This document shows positions 28,071 through 36,671 of a stretch of DNA of 64,000 nt, piece by piece (position 1 is the first letter of the stretch; every line of letters starts with the position of its first letter). This DNA is from Microbacterium azadirachtae (GTDB lineage: Bacteria; Actinomycetota; Actinomycetes; Actinomycetales; Microbacteriaceae): positions 19,128 through 83,127 of the forward strand of contig NZ_JYIT01000069.1 of assembly GCF_000956545.1 (NCBI RefSeq), given 5' to 3'. Made by a program: the position numbers and the translations under genes. The notes beneath the pieces are model-generated. The model saw only the letters and a program-made list of their open reading frames with translations. It was not told where the DNA came from and made no database searches.

Positions 28071-29333
28071 TCAGCGCACGCGGCGGTCCTGCGCGAGTGC
28101 GATGAGCCGCTCCAGCACCGGGCCGGAGCGCAGGCCGTTGTGCTCATGCTCGCTCGTCACCCACAGGCGCAGGTCGGGCAGGAGGGCTGCCGTCTCCATC
28201 GAGAACTCCAGCGGCACGTACGGGTCGTTGACGTAGACGGCCGCCGCACCCCGGGCACCGGAGCCCGCGATGGCCTCGGCGTCGTAGATCGTGGGCCACG
28301 CGTGCTGCGCGAGCGCGAGCGACACGTCGCGCCACGGGCGGAACGCCGGCACCGTCTCCGTCCAGTCGCGGCGGATGTGCTCTCCGGTGAACAGCGTCAC
28401 GTCGGCCGCGAAGTCGGCGGGTTCGACGCGCTCCGCCGACCAGTCGGTCACATGCCCGTTCGCGTAGCTGGACTCGTGGAACACGAAGTAGAGGGGGTTG
28501 CGGCCGTCGAACGGCATGGCCGCGGCGAGGTCGTACCGGAACGCGTTGGAGCCCGGTTCGAGCTCGAGCAGCTTCCACACGGTCTGCCACCCGTCGTCGG
28601 TGCCCAGCGCGGAGCCGACCGACCGCAGCCGGGACGGCGAGACAACCTCTCCGTCGGGCAGCACGATCTCGCCGGCGTCCGCAAGATCCACGAGCCGGCG
28701 CATGCGGTCGCGGTGCTCGGGGAACCGGCGGTAGTACCGCTCGGAGGCGTCGCGCATCTTGTCGTAGCAGAGGGCGTAGACCTCGTCCGGGGTGCGCGTG
28801 ACCGTGCTCAGACCGCCGGTGAGATAGGCGGTGTCGACCGAGGCGGCGTTCGTGGAGAGGTAGGCGAGCGTCGTGAAGCCGCCGAAGGACTGCCCGAGCA
28901 CGTTCCATCGCTCCGCGCCGAGGTGCTCGCGCATCGCCTCGCAGTCGCGCACGATCGAGTCCGCCCGCAGATGCGTGAGGTGCTCGGCGACGGCCTCGGA
29001 GCCCAGGGCGAGGATGTCGTCCGACACCGGCGTCGACCGGCCCGTGCCGCGCTGGTCGATCATCACCACGCGATAGTGGGCCAGCGCCTGGTCGAGCCAG
29101 GACGGGCCGGCGGGCGTGTGCAGGGCCCGCGGCGCCTCGTGTCCCGGACCTCCCTGGAGGAACACCAGATAGGGCAGGTCCTCTCCGCCCGGACGGATCA
29201 CCACCGACGCGAAGACGTCGATCGTGCGGGCGTCTGCGGGATCGGACCACACCAGGGGCACGGTGAGCGTGTGCTCCTCGAGCGTCAGGTCCATCATCCG
29301 GCGGCGCAGGACAGGGGCGGCAGAGATCGTCAT
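28071..29333 (-). CDS. Alpha/beta hydrolase, prolyl aminopeptidase (S33) type
   Basis: 420 aa. S33 pattern: oxyanion loop LQGGPGHE, IDQRGTGRS, nucleophile Ser in VLGQSFGGFTT, and the catalytic His likely in SEHEHNGLRSG near the C-terminus. It is close to the proline iminopeptidase group that removes N-terminal Pro, but in this subgroup substrates vary. No signal peptide. The ATG at 29333 overlaps the stop of the DUF262 gene by one base (TGATG), so translation is coupled. Confidence 0.87.
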   Translation of the reverse strand: MTISAAPVLRRRMMDLTLEEHTLTVPLVWSDPADARTIDVFASVVIRPGGEDLPYLVFLQGGPGHEAPRALHTPAGPSWLDQALAHYRVVMIDQRGTGRSTPVSDDILALGSEAVAEHLTHLRADSIVRDCEAMREHLGAERWNVLGQSFGGFTTLAYLSTNAASVDTAYLTGGLSTVTRTPDEVYALCYDKMRDASERYYRRFPEHRDRMRRLVDLADAGEIVLPDGEVVSPSRLRSVGSALGTDDGWQTVWKLLELEPGSNAFRYDLAAAMPFDGRNPLYFVFHESSYANGHVTDWSAERVEPADFAADVTLFTGEHIRRDWTETVPAFRPWRDVSLALAQHAWPTIYDAEAIAGSGARGAAAVYVNDPYVPLEFSMETAALLPDLRLWVTSEHEHNGLRSGPVLERLIALAQDRRVR

Positions 29334-31333
29334 CACATCACATTCCCGATGTAGGAGTACTTCACGAACACTTCTTCGGCGAGACCCGATTCCTCCAGCA
29401 GCCCCTGCACGGCACTCATCATGTACTTCGAGTCCCAGCCCATGTAGAGGAAGTGGTCGTCGTCGAGCTGGTCCCAGGGCCCGTTCCACGCCTTCTCGTC
29501 GTAGATCGGTCCTCCGTTGCGGGCGTTGAACGCGTCGAGCGCCGCACGGGTATCGGTCCAGCCGCGACGGAAGACGCGGTTGAACAGGTACTTCACGTCG
29601 GGGACGTCCCACCGCTCGCCGCGGTACTCGACGTACTCGAACTCGCGCTCCCAGCCCGCGGGCCAGCCGCGGCGGCGCACGGCGTCGAGGATCGGGGTCA
29701 GGCCGTCGTCGTCGATGTCGGTGACCGCGGGGCGCGGCCAGATCCGCAGGAAGGCGTCGGTGAGGTCGGCCGTGCGCCGCGAGATCGCAGCGGTGCCCCA
29801 CGCGTCGAGCTCGGCGAGGGCGGCGGTCCCCGCGATCCGGCTGCGACGGTACGCGTCGCGCTTGCTGGGGAAGGAGTCTCCGAAGACGCGCTCCGCGAGC
29901 GACTCCTCGATGAGCGTCAGGTTGCCGAGCGTGGTGGCGAGGGCGCGGTGGCTGTTCTGCTCGTCCTCGGTGTACTCGCTCCACGGCCGCACGCCGTCGC
30001 CGGACCAGTTGTTGTGCGGGGCCGGAGGCACCACGTACTCGACGTCGTAGCCCTCCGGATCCTGCAGCCCTTCGAGGCGTCCGAGCACGTATAGCGCGTG
30101 CGGCAGATCGGCGAACTTCAGCGCCACCCGGATGCGCTCGTCCGAGGGGGTGATGCGCGCGAACGCCTTGAGCAGCTGCTCGGGGCCCTCGGTCCTGGCC
30201 CGACACAGGCGCGCGATGAGGCGGTCGGTCGGCACGCCGACCACCGCGCGGCGCAGCAGCAGGGACTGCACCCGCTCGAGGGTGCGGAGGAGCTCGTCCT
30301 TCGTGATCGCCCCGTGCCGGTGGTCGCGGTAGGCGCTCATCACGAGGGGGTAGGTCGAGCGCCCGAAGGTGTTCACGTACGCCAGCTGCCGGCGGATCTC
30401 CGGATCCTGCTCCCGCGCGGGATCGAGCAGCACGCCGTAGATCTCGGCATACTCGCGCCAGACGAGCGCCTGCGCCCGCAGCGTCTCGAGGTCCGGCCGG
30501 GGGAACTCGTGGCGGAATGCGCTGTACACGCCGTGCTCTCCGGCGACGGCGACCTCACGACCGGTGGTCATGATCAGGTAGTGCCGCCAGAAGGCGCCGA
30601 TCGCCTCACCCGTGCTGCGCTCGATCGGCAGCCAGAACTCGTCCTCCACCTGCTGCTGCTCGGCGTGGGAGAGGCCCATGAGCACGTAGTTGTGGATCAG
30701 CTCGTGGTCGCGGAGCGGCTCGCCGGTGGAGTTCAGGCTCTCGAAGATCTGCTGCGCGCTGGCTGCCGCGCCGAGCGTGATCGCGACGTGCTCGAGCTTC
30801 TGCAGCCCGCGCCAGATCCGCGGCGCCTCGTCGGCATGCACCTGGGAGCGGAAGAACGCGTAGTTGTCGTCGAAGCGGGACTCGGGCTGGTCCGGTGCAC
30901 GACGATCGAGCACGACCGACTCGAAGAGCCCCGCCCACGCCTCGTGCGGACGCAGCTTGGTGCGGTCCGGATCGCCGGGGCGCACCAGGACGCGCTCGAG
31001 TTCCTCGGCGAGCGCGCGATCAGTCTCGCGCACGGAGTGGTGCAGGGCGGCGATGAGGAGCATCAGCGTGGTGATGCGCTGCTGACCGTCGATCAGGATG
31101 AGGTCGGCCTGCGGATGCGCGTCGTCGGCGGCGGACAGGATCGAGCCGATGAAGTGGCGGTGCGCATCGTCCTCGTCGGCGACGGCGCGGATGTCGGTGA
31201 GAAGCTTCTCGCAGCCGCCGATGTCCCAGCGGTACTGGCGCTGGTAGACGGGAACCACGATCGTGGTCTCGGGGGAGGACAGCCACTCGATCGTTGACAC
31301 TGCGGTTGCTTCGACGTTGGTGGCCGTGCTCAT
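29333..31333 (-). CDS. DUF262/DUF1524 (GmrSD-like) protein with altered HNH motif
   Basis: 666 aa. The N-terminal DUF262 (ParB/Srx-like NTPase) domain shows VPVYQRQYRWD near residue 25 and DGQQRITTLMLL with Asp82, as in GmrS of type IV restriction systems. The DUF1524 region has the family's LGNLTLIEESL and FPSKRDAYRRSRI, but where an HNH member has EH(I/V)xP this protein has VEYVVPP, with Tyr433 in place of the catalytic His. About 130 C-terminal residues (GERWDVPDVKYLF ... YMGWDSKYM) form an extra domain I do not recognise. The start at 31333 follows GAGGAG; an upstream ATG at 31369 lies 2 bases after the -10. Role in defence is possible but unproven. Confidence 0.8.
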   Translation of the reverse strand: MSTATNVEATAVSTIEWLSSPETTIVVPVYQRQYRWDIGGCEKLLTDIRAVADEDDAHRHFIGSILSAADDAHPQADLILIDGQQRITTLMLLIAALHHSVRETDRALAEELERVLVRPGDPDRTKLRPHEAWAGLFESVVLDRRAPDQPESRFDDNYAFFRSQVHADEAPRIWRGLQKLEHVAITLGAAASAQQIFESLNSTGEPLRDHELIHNYVLMGLSHAEQQQVEDEFWLPIERSTGEAIGAFWRHYLIMTTGREVAVAGEHGVYSAFRHEFPRPDLETLRAQALVWREYAEIYGVLLDPAREQDPEIRRQLAYVNTFGRSTYPLVMSAYRDHRHGAITKDELLRTLERVQSLLLRRAVVGVPTDRLIARLCRARTEGPEQLLKAFARITPSDERIRVALKFADLPHALYVLGRLEGLQDPEGYDVEYVVPPAPHNNWSGDGVRPWSEYTEDEQNSHRALATTLGNLTLIEESLAERVFGDSFPSKRDAYRRSRIAGTAALAELDAWGTAAISRRTADLTDAFLRIWPRPAVTDIDDDGLTPILDAVRRRGWPAGWEREFEYVEYRGERWDVPDVKYLFNRVFRRGWTDTRAALDAFNARNGGPIYDEKAWNGPWDQLDDDHFLYMGWDSKYMMSAVQGLLEESGLAEEVFVKYSYIGNVM

Positions 31334-31371
31334 GCTCGCTGCGCTTCTCCTCGGTTCCGGACTGCTCATCC

Positions 31372-31377
31372 AGTCTA
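31372..31377 (-). promoter_or_regulatory. -10 element TAGACT for the DUF262 gene
   Basis: TAGACT on the minus strand ends 38 bases before ATG 31333, giving a leader of about 30 bases that holds the GAGGAG ribosome site. Confidence 0.6.
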
Positions 31378-31441
31378 TTCAGGCGCGGATCCGGGCTCGG
31401 ATATTCACGGCCGGGCCCTGGGGCGCGTCGGAGGGCCGCTG

Positions 31442-31455
31442 TTAGGCTGTCCTAA
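31442..31455. promoter_or_regulatory. TTAGG-CTGT-CCTAA palindrome overlapping a -10
   Basis: A perfect 5-base inverted repeat with a 4-base centre overlaps the -10 TAGGCT (31443-31448) of the downstream oxygenase-like gene. A repressor bound here would block transcription. Confidence 0.45.
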
Positions 31456-31506
31456 GAAGGGCCTGTTAAAACGTGCTGGCCCCTTATGAAAGGACATGAC
31501 TCGCTC

Positions 31507-32280
31507 ATGGCATACATCAAGTCCGCCGCCCTCGAGGACAAGGGTTTCGTCGTCCTCGACAGCTACAACCAGGAGCTCGACCCCAAGGAGTGGCTCGACA
31601 TCGAGTACAACGACTGGAAGTCCTCCGGTGACACCCGCTTCGCGCCGCTCGCCAGCGCCAAGGGCGAGATCGAGTGCAACGGCTTCTGGAACCACGTGCC
31701 CCCGCGTACGGACAAGGACGGCGTCTGGATCGAGTCGCAGACCGCCAAGGCCCCGAACCTCACGCGTCGCGCGCAGGAGCCGGGCGCGAACGTCGGCCGC
31801 TGCCGCGTCATCGAGCTGCAGCCCACGCCCTACGGCGAGTGCCTGTACAACCTGCACCAGGACGACAACAACCGCCTCAACCCGGACGGCACCGGTTGGG
31901 TCGTGCGCGGCTTCTTCAACCTCACCGACGACAAGGACAGCTACTTCGTCCTGCGCGAGAACCGCACCGACCCGAGCGTCGAGTACCGCATCGCCCTCCC
32001 GGCGGGGGCGCAGCTGATCGTCGACACCCAGCGCCTCTGGCACGCCGCCACCCACAACGGCACCGAGCCGCGCTACTGCCTCATCACGTCGTGGACCTCG
32101 GGCCCGGAGCTCGACGCCTACATCGAGAAGTACCACGGCACGCAGGACGTGGAGAACTACCCCGTCGACCAGGCGATCCTCGACGCGGGTTACGAGGAGC
32201 AGGCGCGTCGTGACGCCGCTCGCGCCGCGTACTACGCCGCCAAGGGTCAGCAGGAGAAGATCGCGATGAGCGAGGCCTGA
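31507..32280 (+). CDS. Probable Fe(II)/2-oxoglutarate-type oxygenase, unknown substrate
   Basis: 257 aa. I do not recognise the exact family, but the centre has the facial-triad arrangement of double-stranded beta-helix oxygenases: His117-x-Asp119 (NLHQDDNN), distal His179 (QRLWHAATHNG) and, ten residues on, Arg189 (EPRYCLITSW), the usual 2-oxoglutarate contact. Predicted strands (VVRGFFNL, SYFVLRE, AQLIVDT) lie between. An acidic Ala-rich helix of about 45 residues ends it. The start at 31507 (MAYIKS) uses AAAGGA 12 bases upstream; ATG 31486 in the same frame is an alternative. No signal peptide. It is divergent from the DUF262 gene. Confidence 0.6.
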   Translation: MAYIKSAALEDKGFVVLDSYNQELDPKEWLDIEYNDWKSSGDTRFAPLASAKGEIECNGFWNHVPPRTDKDGVWIESQTAKAPNLTRRAQEPGANVGRCRVIELQPTPYGECLYNLHQDDNNRLNPDGTGWVVRGFFNLTDDKDSYFVLRENRTDPSVEYRIALPAGAQLIVDTQRLWHAATHNGTEPRYCLITSWTSGPELDAYIEKYHGTQDVENYPVDQAILDAGYEEQARRDAARAAYYAAKGQQEKIAMSEA

Positions 32281-32313
32281 GCCTCGTCAGTCCCTGAGCC
32301 CGTCCCAGGGCAC

Positions 32314-32396
32314 CGAGGGGCCCTCGGCAATGCAGTTCCCGGCGTGCTTCGCGCACCCTCCACAGGAGACGGGAGCGGCGCTGCCGAGGGCCCTTC
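32314..32396. repeat. Widely spaced inverted repeat in the 32281-32504 gap
   Basis: GAGGGGCCCTCGGCA (32315-32329) and TGCCGAGGGCCCTTC (32382-32396) pair at 14 of 15 positions plus a G-U pair, 52 bases apart. The left copy is also a near-perfect palindrome. It lies after the oxygenase-like gene and may act as terminator. The rest of the gap holds the promoter of the next gene and nothing else I can see. Confidence 0.5.
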
Positions 32397-32445
32397 GCGT
32401 GGTCGGGGCACCCCGACTCGTTGAGGGTCGGTCCCGCCCTCGTGC

Positions 32446-32451
32446 TAGCTT
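32446..32451 (+). promoter_or_regulatory. -10 element TAGCTT for the lipoprotein gene
   Basis: TAGCTT predicts transcription from about 32459, roughly 45 bases before the lipoprotein ATG at 32505. Confidence 0.45.
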
Positions 32452-32504
32452 CGGGAACGTGCCGTACGCGAAGCGAGACGGCTCTCGACGACCGGGGGGC
32501 GCTC

Positions 32505-33107
32505 ATGGTGCGGCGAAGAGACCTGCGTGCGCGGGCGACGGCTCTGCTGGCGGGGACTGCACTCGTCCTGCTCGCCGGCTGCGCGGCGTCGACGAGCGAC
32601 GAGGGGCAGCGGCTGCGTGAGGTGGTGCTCGATCTGCCGGGCGTGGCCTCCGTGCAGACGCGCAGCCAGGACGCGTCCTTCGACCGGCAGCCCTCCGTCG
32701 AGACGATGGTGACGACGACGCACGACGTCACGTCGGATCAGCTGCTCACGATGGTGCGCACCTGGCACGAGGCCGTCGAGTCCGCCATGCGACCCGCGGC
32801 GGCACTGAAGGTGACCGTCGCGCGTGAGGACTGCCACCTCGCGGTCGACGGAGAGTCGGATCGCACGGCTCTGGCCGACACCGCCTCGTTCATCTGGGCT
32901 GCGTGCAAGGCCGTCCCGGGCGGGGTCGTCGATCTGGAGAGCCGGCACTACGGGCGGCAGTTGTTCGTCAACACCCGCACCACGACCGACCCGAACGACG
33001 ACCCGCTGTTCGTGGACGGACTGCGGTCGCTGCCGGGCGCCCAGGTGACCGGCGACTACTGGCGGTTGCGTGGACAGGACGGGCCGGAGCAGACCTACCA
33101 CTGGTGA
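32505..33107 (+). CDS. Putative lipoprotein, unknown function
   Basis: 200 aa. Lipoprotein signal with lipobox LAGC, lipidated Cys at residue 26. The mature part has no recognised domain; its opening (LREVVLDLPGVASVQ) resembles the metal-binding-fold-like repeats seen in other Microbacteriaceae lipoproteins, and two cysteines (REDCHLAV, WAACKAVP) could pair. The start is ATG 32505 or the adjacent GTG 32508; a G-rich stretch (CCGGGGGG) precedes them. It is followed by the DUF3145 gene. Confidence 0.7.
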   Translation: MVRRRDLRARATALLAGTALVLLAGCAASTSDEGQRLREVVLDLPGVASVQTRSQDASFDRQPSVETMVTTTHDVTSDQLLTMVRTWHEAVESAMRPAAALKVTVAREDCHLAVDGESDRTALADTASFIWAACKAVPGGVVDLESRHYGRQLFVNTRTTTDPNDDPLFVDGLRSLPGAQVTGDYWRLRGQDGPEQTYHW

Positions 33108-33252
33108 CGTCCGCCGATCGCCGACACCTCCGTGGAATGACATGCTTGTGATTTCTTCGGGCATCGGTGAGAATGGGCGCATAACCGCATACCCGCCGTG
33201 CTTCGCGGATCAGGTCGTAGGGGAAGACGCACCTGATGAAACGGAGAAACCC

Positions 33253-33756
33253 ATGGCGACAGCACAAGCACGCGGAGTGGTGTACATCCACTCGGCACCG
33301 CGCGCGCTCTGTCCGCACCTCGAATGGGCGGTCGGGCGCGCTATAGGGCGCGCCGTCAACTTCGAGTGGTCGGAGCAGCCCGTGCTCGACGGCGCCCGCC
33401 GGGCCGAGTTCTACTGGGACGGCCCCGTCGGCACCGGTGCCGCGCTCGCGACCGCGATCCGCGGCTGGGAGCACCTCCGGTTCGAGGTGACCGAGGACCC
33501 CACTCCGCGCAGTGACGGCGGGCGCTGGCTGCACACGCCCGACCTGGGTGTGCATTACGCGCAGACCGACGCGGCCGGCAACATCGTGGTCGGCGAGGAT
33601 CGGATCCGCTACGCGATGGAGATCGCCGCGGGCAGCCCGGTGGAGCTGCAGCGCGAGCTCGACGTGGCGCTCGGCACCGCATGGGACGAGGAGCTGGAGC
33701 CGTTCCGCCACGCGAGCGACGACGCGCGCGTCGTGTGGCTGCACAAGGTGGGTTAG
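33253..33756 (+). CDS. DUF3145 family protein
   Basis: 167 aa. Conserved actinobacterial protein: ARGVVYIHSAPRALCPHLEWAVG at the start, WYDGP-like FYWDGPVGTGAALATAI, and LGTAWDEELEPFRHASDDARVVWLHKVG at the end. Function unknown. From memory, the same family lies next to the fabD-fabH-acpP-fabF operon in other actinobacteria, as here, though on the opposite strand. The ATG at 33253 follows CGGAGA. Cytoplasmic. Confidence 0.92.
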   Translation: MATAQARGVVYIHSAPRALCPHLEWAVGRAIGRAVNFEWSEQPVLDGARRAEFYWDGPVGTGAALATAIRGWEHLRFEVTEDPTPRSDGGRWLHTPDLGVHYAQTDAAGNIVVGEDRIRYAMEIAAGSPVELQRELDVALGTAWDEELEPFRHASDDARVVWLHKVG

Positions 33757-33818
33757 GCCGCTGCGCTGGCAGGTGGGATAGGCCGCTGAGCCGGCGGGCC
33801 GGCTGACAGCAGAAGGAC

Positions 33819-33856
33819 TCGTGTCGCGCTCCATCACAGAACGGAGCGCGACACGA
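33819..33856. terminator. Terminator after the DUF3145 gene
   Basis: Perfect 14-base inverted repeat TCGTGTCGCGCTCC / GGAGCGCGACACGA with a 10-base loop, about 60 bases past the DUF3145 stop. The rest of 33757-34035 holds only a second hairpin. Confidence 0.75.
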
Positions 33857-33979
33857 AGGGACGAGGATCGGAGGAGGCGCGATTATCGGGAGTCGGAGAG
33901 CAGTGTCCCGGAGACCGAGAAAGCGTATCCCCGATCCGCAACCGGAGATAACAGAACAGCACAACCGAAGAGAACGAGA

Positions 33980-34019
33980 ATCGCCCCGACCGCTTCGATG
34001 GGGAAGCGCCCGGGGCGAT
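33980..34019 (-). terminator. Terminator after fabF
   Basis: ATCGCCCCG / CGGGGCGAT outer arms and CGCTTC / GAAGCG inner arms form a long hairpin 16 bases past the fabF stop. On the minus strand the flank is T-rich (TTCTCGTTCTCTT). Confidence 0.75.
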
Positions 34020-34035
34020 GCTCGTGGAGGCGGGG

Positions 34036-35277
34036 TCAGTCGTCGTAGGAGCGGATCGCGACGACCGCGTTGTGCCCGCCGAAGCCGAACGAGTTGCTGA
34101 TCGCGAGCTGCGGACCGTCGCCGAGCGGCTGCGGCTCCACGGACAGCCGGAACGGGACCGCGGGGTCCGGCTCGGTCATGTTGATCGTGGGCGGCGCGAC
34201 GCGATCGCGCAGAGCGAGGATCGTGAAGACCGCCTCGAGTGCACCGGTGCCGCCGAGCAGGTGCCCGGTGGACGCCTTGGTGGCCGACACGGGGATCTCG
34301 TCGATCCGGTCGCCGAACACGCTCTTCAGCGCCTCGTACTCGTTCGGGTCGCCGACCGGGGTCGACGTCGCGTGCGCGTTGATGTGCGTGACCTCGTCGG
34401 GGGTCGCGCCCGCCTGAGCGAGCGCCGCCTCGACGGCACGCGTCGCGCCGGCACCACTGGGGTCGTTCGCCGTGATGTGGTAGGCGTCGGCGGAGACACC
34501 GCCGCCGACGATCTCGGCGTAGATCTTGGCACCGCGAGCCAGGGCGTGCTCGAGGGTCTCGAGCACGAGCGCGGCACCGCCCTCGCCCATCACGAAGCCG
34601 TCGCGGTCGATCGCCCCGGGCCGTGACGCGTGCTCGGGGTCGTCGTTGCGGCGCGAGAGCGCCTGCGCCGAGGCGAAGGCAGCCATCGTGATCGGGTGGA
34701 TCGCGGACTCCGCGCCTCCGGCGATGACGACGTCGGCGAGCCCGTCCTGCAGGTGCTCGTAGGCGTTCGCGATGGACTCGGTGCTCGAGGCGCACGCGCT
34801 CACCACGGTGCGGGCGTAGGCCTTCGCGCCGAAGTGGAGCGAGAGGTTGCCGGCGCCGGCGTTCGGCATCAGCATCGGGACCGTCAGCGGCATCACCCGG
34901 CGCGGGCCCTTCTCGCGCAGCGTGTCCCACGCGTCGAGCAGCGTCCACAGGCCGCCGATGCCGGTGGCCCAGTCGACGCCCAGTCGCTCGGGCGCGACTT
35001 CGGGTGCTCCCGCGTCTTCCCACGCCTCGCGCGCGGCGATCATGGCGAACTGCACCGACGGGTCGAGACGCTTGGCCTCGTGACGCGGCAGCACCTCCTC
35101 CGGACGGACGGACGCCTCAGCGGCGAACGTCACCGGGAGCTGGTGCTCGGCGACCCAGTCGTGGGTCAGGGTGTGCGTGCCGGAGACGCCGGCGAGCAGG
35201 TTCGCCCAGTTCTCCGGGGCGGTGCCGCCGAGGGCGGACGTAGCACCGATGCCGGTGACGACGATGCGCTTGGTCAT
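34036..35277 (-). CDS. fabF: Beta-ketoacyl-ACP synthase II
   Basis: 413 aa. Condensing enzyme of fatty-acid elongation. Catalytic Cys162 in SACASST, His in NAHATSTPVGD and His in KASTGHLLGG give the KAS I/II Cys-His-His triad; NSFGFGGHNA closes the active site. It extends acyl-ACP with malonyl-ACP. Last gene of fabD-fabH-acpP-fabF, 82 bases after acpP, with a terminator behind it. Confidence 0.97.
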   Translation of the reverse strand: MTKRIVVTGIGATSALGGTAPENWANLLAGVSGTHTLTHDWVAEHQLPVTFAAEASVRPEEVLPRHEAKRLDPSVQFAMIAAREAWEDAGAPEVAPERLGVDWATGIGGLWTLLDAWDTLREKGPRRVMPLTVPMLMPNAGAGNLSLHFGAKAYARTVVSACASSTESIANAYEHLQDGLADVVIAGGAESAIHPITMAAFASAQALSRRNDDPEHASRPGAIDRDGFVMGEGGAALVLETLEHALARGAKIYAEIVGGGVSADAYHITANDPSGAGATRAVEAALAQAGATPDEVTHINAHATSTPVGDPNEYEALKSVFGDRIDEIPVSATKASTGHLLGGTGALEAVFTILALRDRVAPPTINMTEPDPAVPFRLSVEPQPLGDGPQLAISNSFGFGGHNAVVAIRSYDD

Positions 35278-35359
35278 GCGTGATCCTTCTCAGGGGAGCG
35301 GGGGAGGGGGAAGCGGAGGATGCCACGCCCCGCGGCTGCGGGGGTGGCATCCGCAGGTG

Positions 35360-35608
35360 TCACTCCTGGCCGGCGACGATGAAGTTCACGGCGTCCCCGA
35401 CGGTCTTGAGGTTCTTCACCTCGTCGTCGGGGATCGTGACGCCGAACTTCTCCTCGGCGTTGACGACGATCGTCATCATCGAGATCGAGTCGATGTCCAG
35501 GTCGTCCGTGAAGGACTTCTCCAGGGCGACCTCCGAGGCGTCGATGCCGGTCTCGTCGGTGATGAGCTCTGCCAGGCCGGCGAGGACCTCGTCGTTGCTG
35601 AAAGCCAT
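35360..35608 (-). CDS. acpP: Acyl carrier protein
   Basis: 82 aa. Four-helix acidic carrier with the phosphopantetheine site DIDSIS, Ser41. Typical KFGVTIPDDEVKNLKTVGDAV helix follows. It carries the growing acyl chain between FabD, FabH and FabF encoded beside it. The ATG follows AAAGAGGAAA. It is 64 bases after fabH in the operon. Confidence 0.97.
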   Translation of the reverse strand: MAFSNDEVLAGLAELITDETGIDASEVALEKSFTDDLDIDSISMMTIVVNAEEKFGVTIPDDEVKNLKTVGDAVNFIVAGQE

Positions 35609-35672
35609 GATTTCCTCTTTCTATGGGGTGGTTTCGGAACCGGTGAACAGTCTAGGAGTCGGCGGGCCCCGG

Positions 35673-36671
35673 TCAGGGGAGCACGACCACCTGCGCGCCG
35701 AACACGAGACCGGCGCCGAAGCCGATCTGCAGGGCCAGGCCGCCGCTCAGCTCGGGGTGCTCGGCCAGCAGACGGTGCGTGGCGAGCGGGATGGACGCGG
35801 CAGACGTGTTGCCGGTGGTCTCGATGTCGCGGGCGATGATGGTCGTCTCCGGCAGCTTCAGCTGCTTCGCGAACTCGTCGACGATGCGCATGTTCGCCTG
35901 GTGCGGGATGAAGGCGGCGAGGTCGGATGCCTCGACTCCCGCCTGCTCGAGGGCCTGCTTGGCGACCTTCGCCATCTCCCAGACGGCCCACCGGAACACG
36001 GTCGGACCCTCCTGGCGGAGCGTCGGCCACGGCGCCTTGCCGTCGCGGAACTCGGTGAGGGTGTGGTTCATGCCGACGGCGTCGGCCTTCGATCCGTCCG
36101 AGCCCCACACCGTCGCGGAGATGCCGGGGGTGTCGCTCGGGCCGATCACGACGGCGCCCGCCCCGTCGCCGAGGAGGAAGGAGATGCTCCGGTCGGTGGG
36201 ATCCACGATGTCGGAGAGCTTCTCCGCGCCGATCACGAGGGCATGACGGGCCGCTCCGGCACGGATCAGCGCGTCGGCCTGGGCCACCGCGTAGGCGTAG
36301 CCGGCGCATGCCGCGTTGATGTCGTAGGCCGCGGCGGGGTTCGCGCCCACGCGGTCGGCGACGATCGCTGAGACGGAGGGCGTCTGCTTGGGGTTGCTGA
36401 TCGTCGCGACGATGACCACGTCGATGTCGGACGCGGCCACGCCGGAGCGCTCGATGGCCTCCGCGGCCGCGGCGGTCGAGAGGTCGATCGCATCGGTCTC
36501 GGGGACCGCGCGGGTGCGCGTGACGATGCCGGTGCGCTGCCGGATCCACTCGTCGCTCGAGTCGATCGGGCCGATGAGGTCTTCGTTGGGGACGGCGTTC
36601 TCGCCGCGCGCGGCGCCGACGGAGTAGATGCGCGTGTAGGCGGGGCCGGTGGCCTGCTTGAGTGTGGTCAT
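35673..36671 (-). CDS. fabH: Beta-ketoacyl-ACP synthase III
   Basis: 332 aa. The Cys-His-Asn triad is complete: Cys122 in NAACAGYAYA, His in IPHQANMRI and Asn in TTGNTSAASIP. It condenses acyl-CoA primers with malonyl-ACP; in actinobacteria branched primers are favoured. The ATG at 36671 overlaps the fabD stop by 4 bases (ATGA). A longer frame upstream lies in fabD. Confidence 0.97.
   Translation of the reverse strand: MTTLKQATGPAYTRIYSVGAARGENAVPNEDLIGPIDSSDEWIRQRTGIVTRTRAVPETDAIDLSTAAAAEAIERSGVAASDIDVVIVATISNPKQTPSVSAIVADRVGANPAAAYDINAACAGYAYAVAQADALIRAGAARHALVIGAEKLSDIVDPTDRSISFLLGDGAGAVVIGPSDTPGISATVWGSDGSKADAVGMNHTLTEFRDGKAPWPTLRQEGPTVFRWAVWEMAKVAKQALEQAGVEASDLAAFIPHQANMRIVDEFAKQLKLPETTIIARDIETTGNTSAASIPLATHRLLAEHPELSGGLALQIGFGAGLVFGAQVVVLP

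Noticed and set aside
31334..31369. ATG 31369 as start of the DUF262 protein
   Set aside because: It lies 2 bases after the -10 TAGACT and would precede the transcript start; ATG 31333 has a GAGGAG ribosome site.
31442..31455. DtxR/IdeR box before the oxygenase-like gene
   Set aside because: TTAGG and CCTAA are the right half-sites, but their spacer is 4 bases rather than 9, so the site does not fit that regulator.
32459..32620. GTG 7 bases after TAGCTT that would give a leaderless 53-codon gene
   Set aside because: The frame is Arg/Gly-rich, shows no family, and overlaps the lipoprotein gene that has a proper signal peptide and lipobox.
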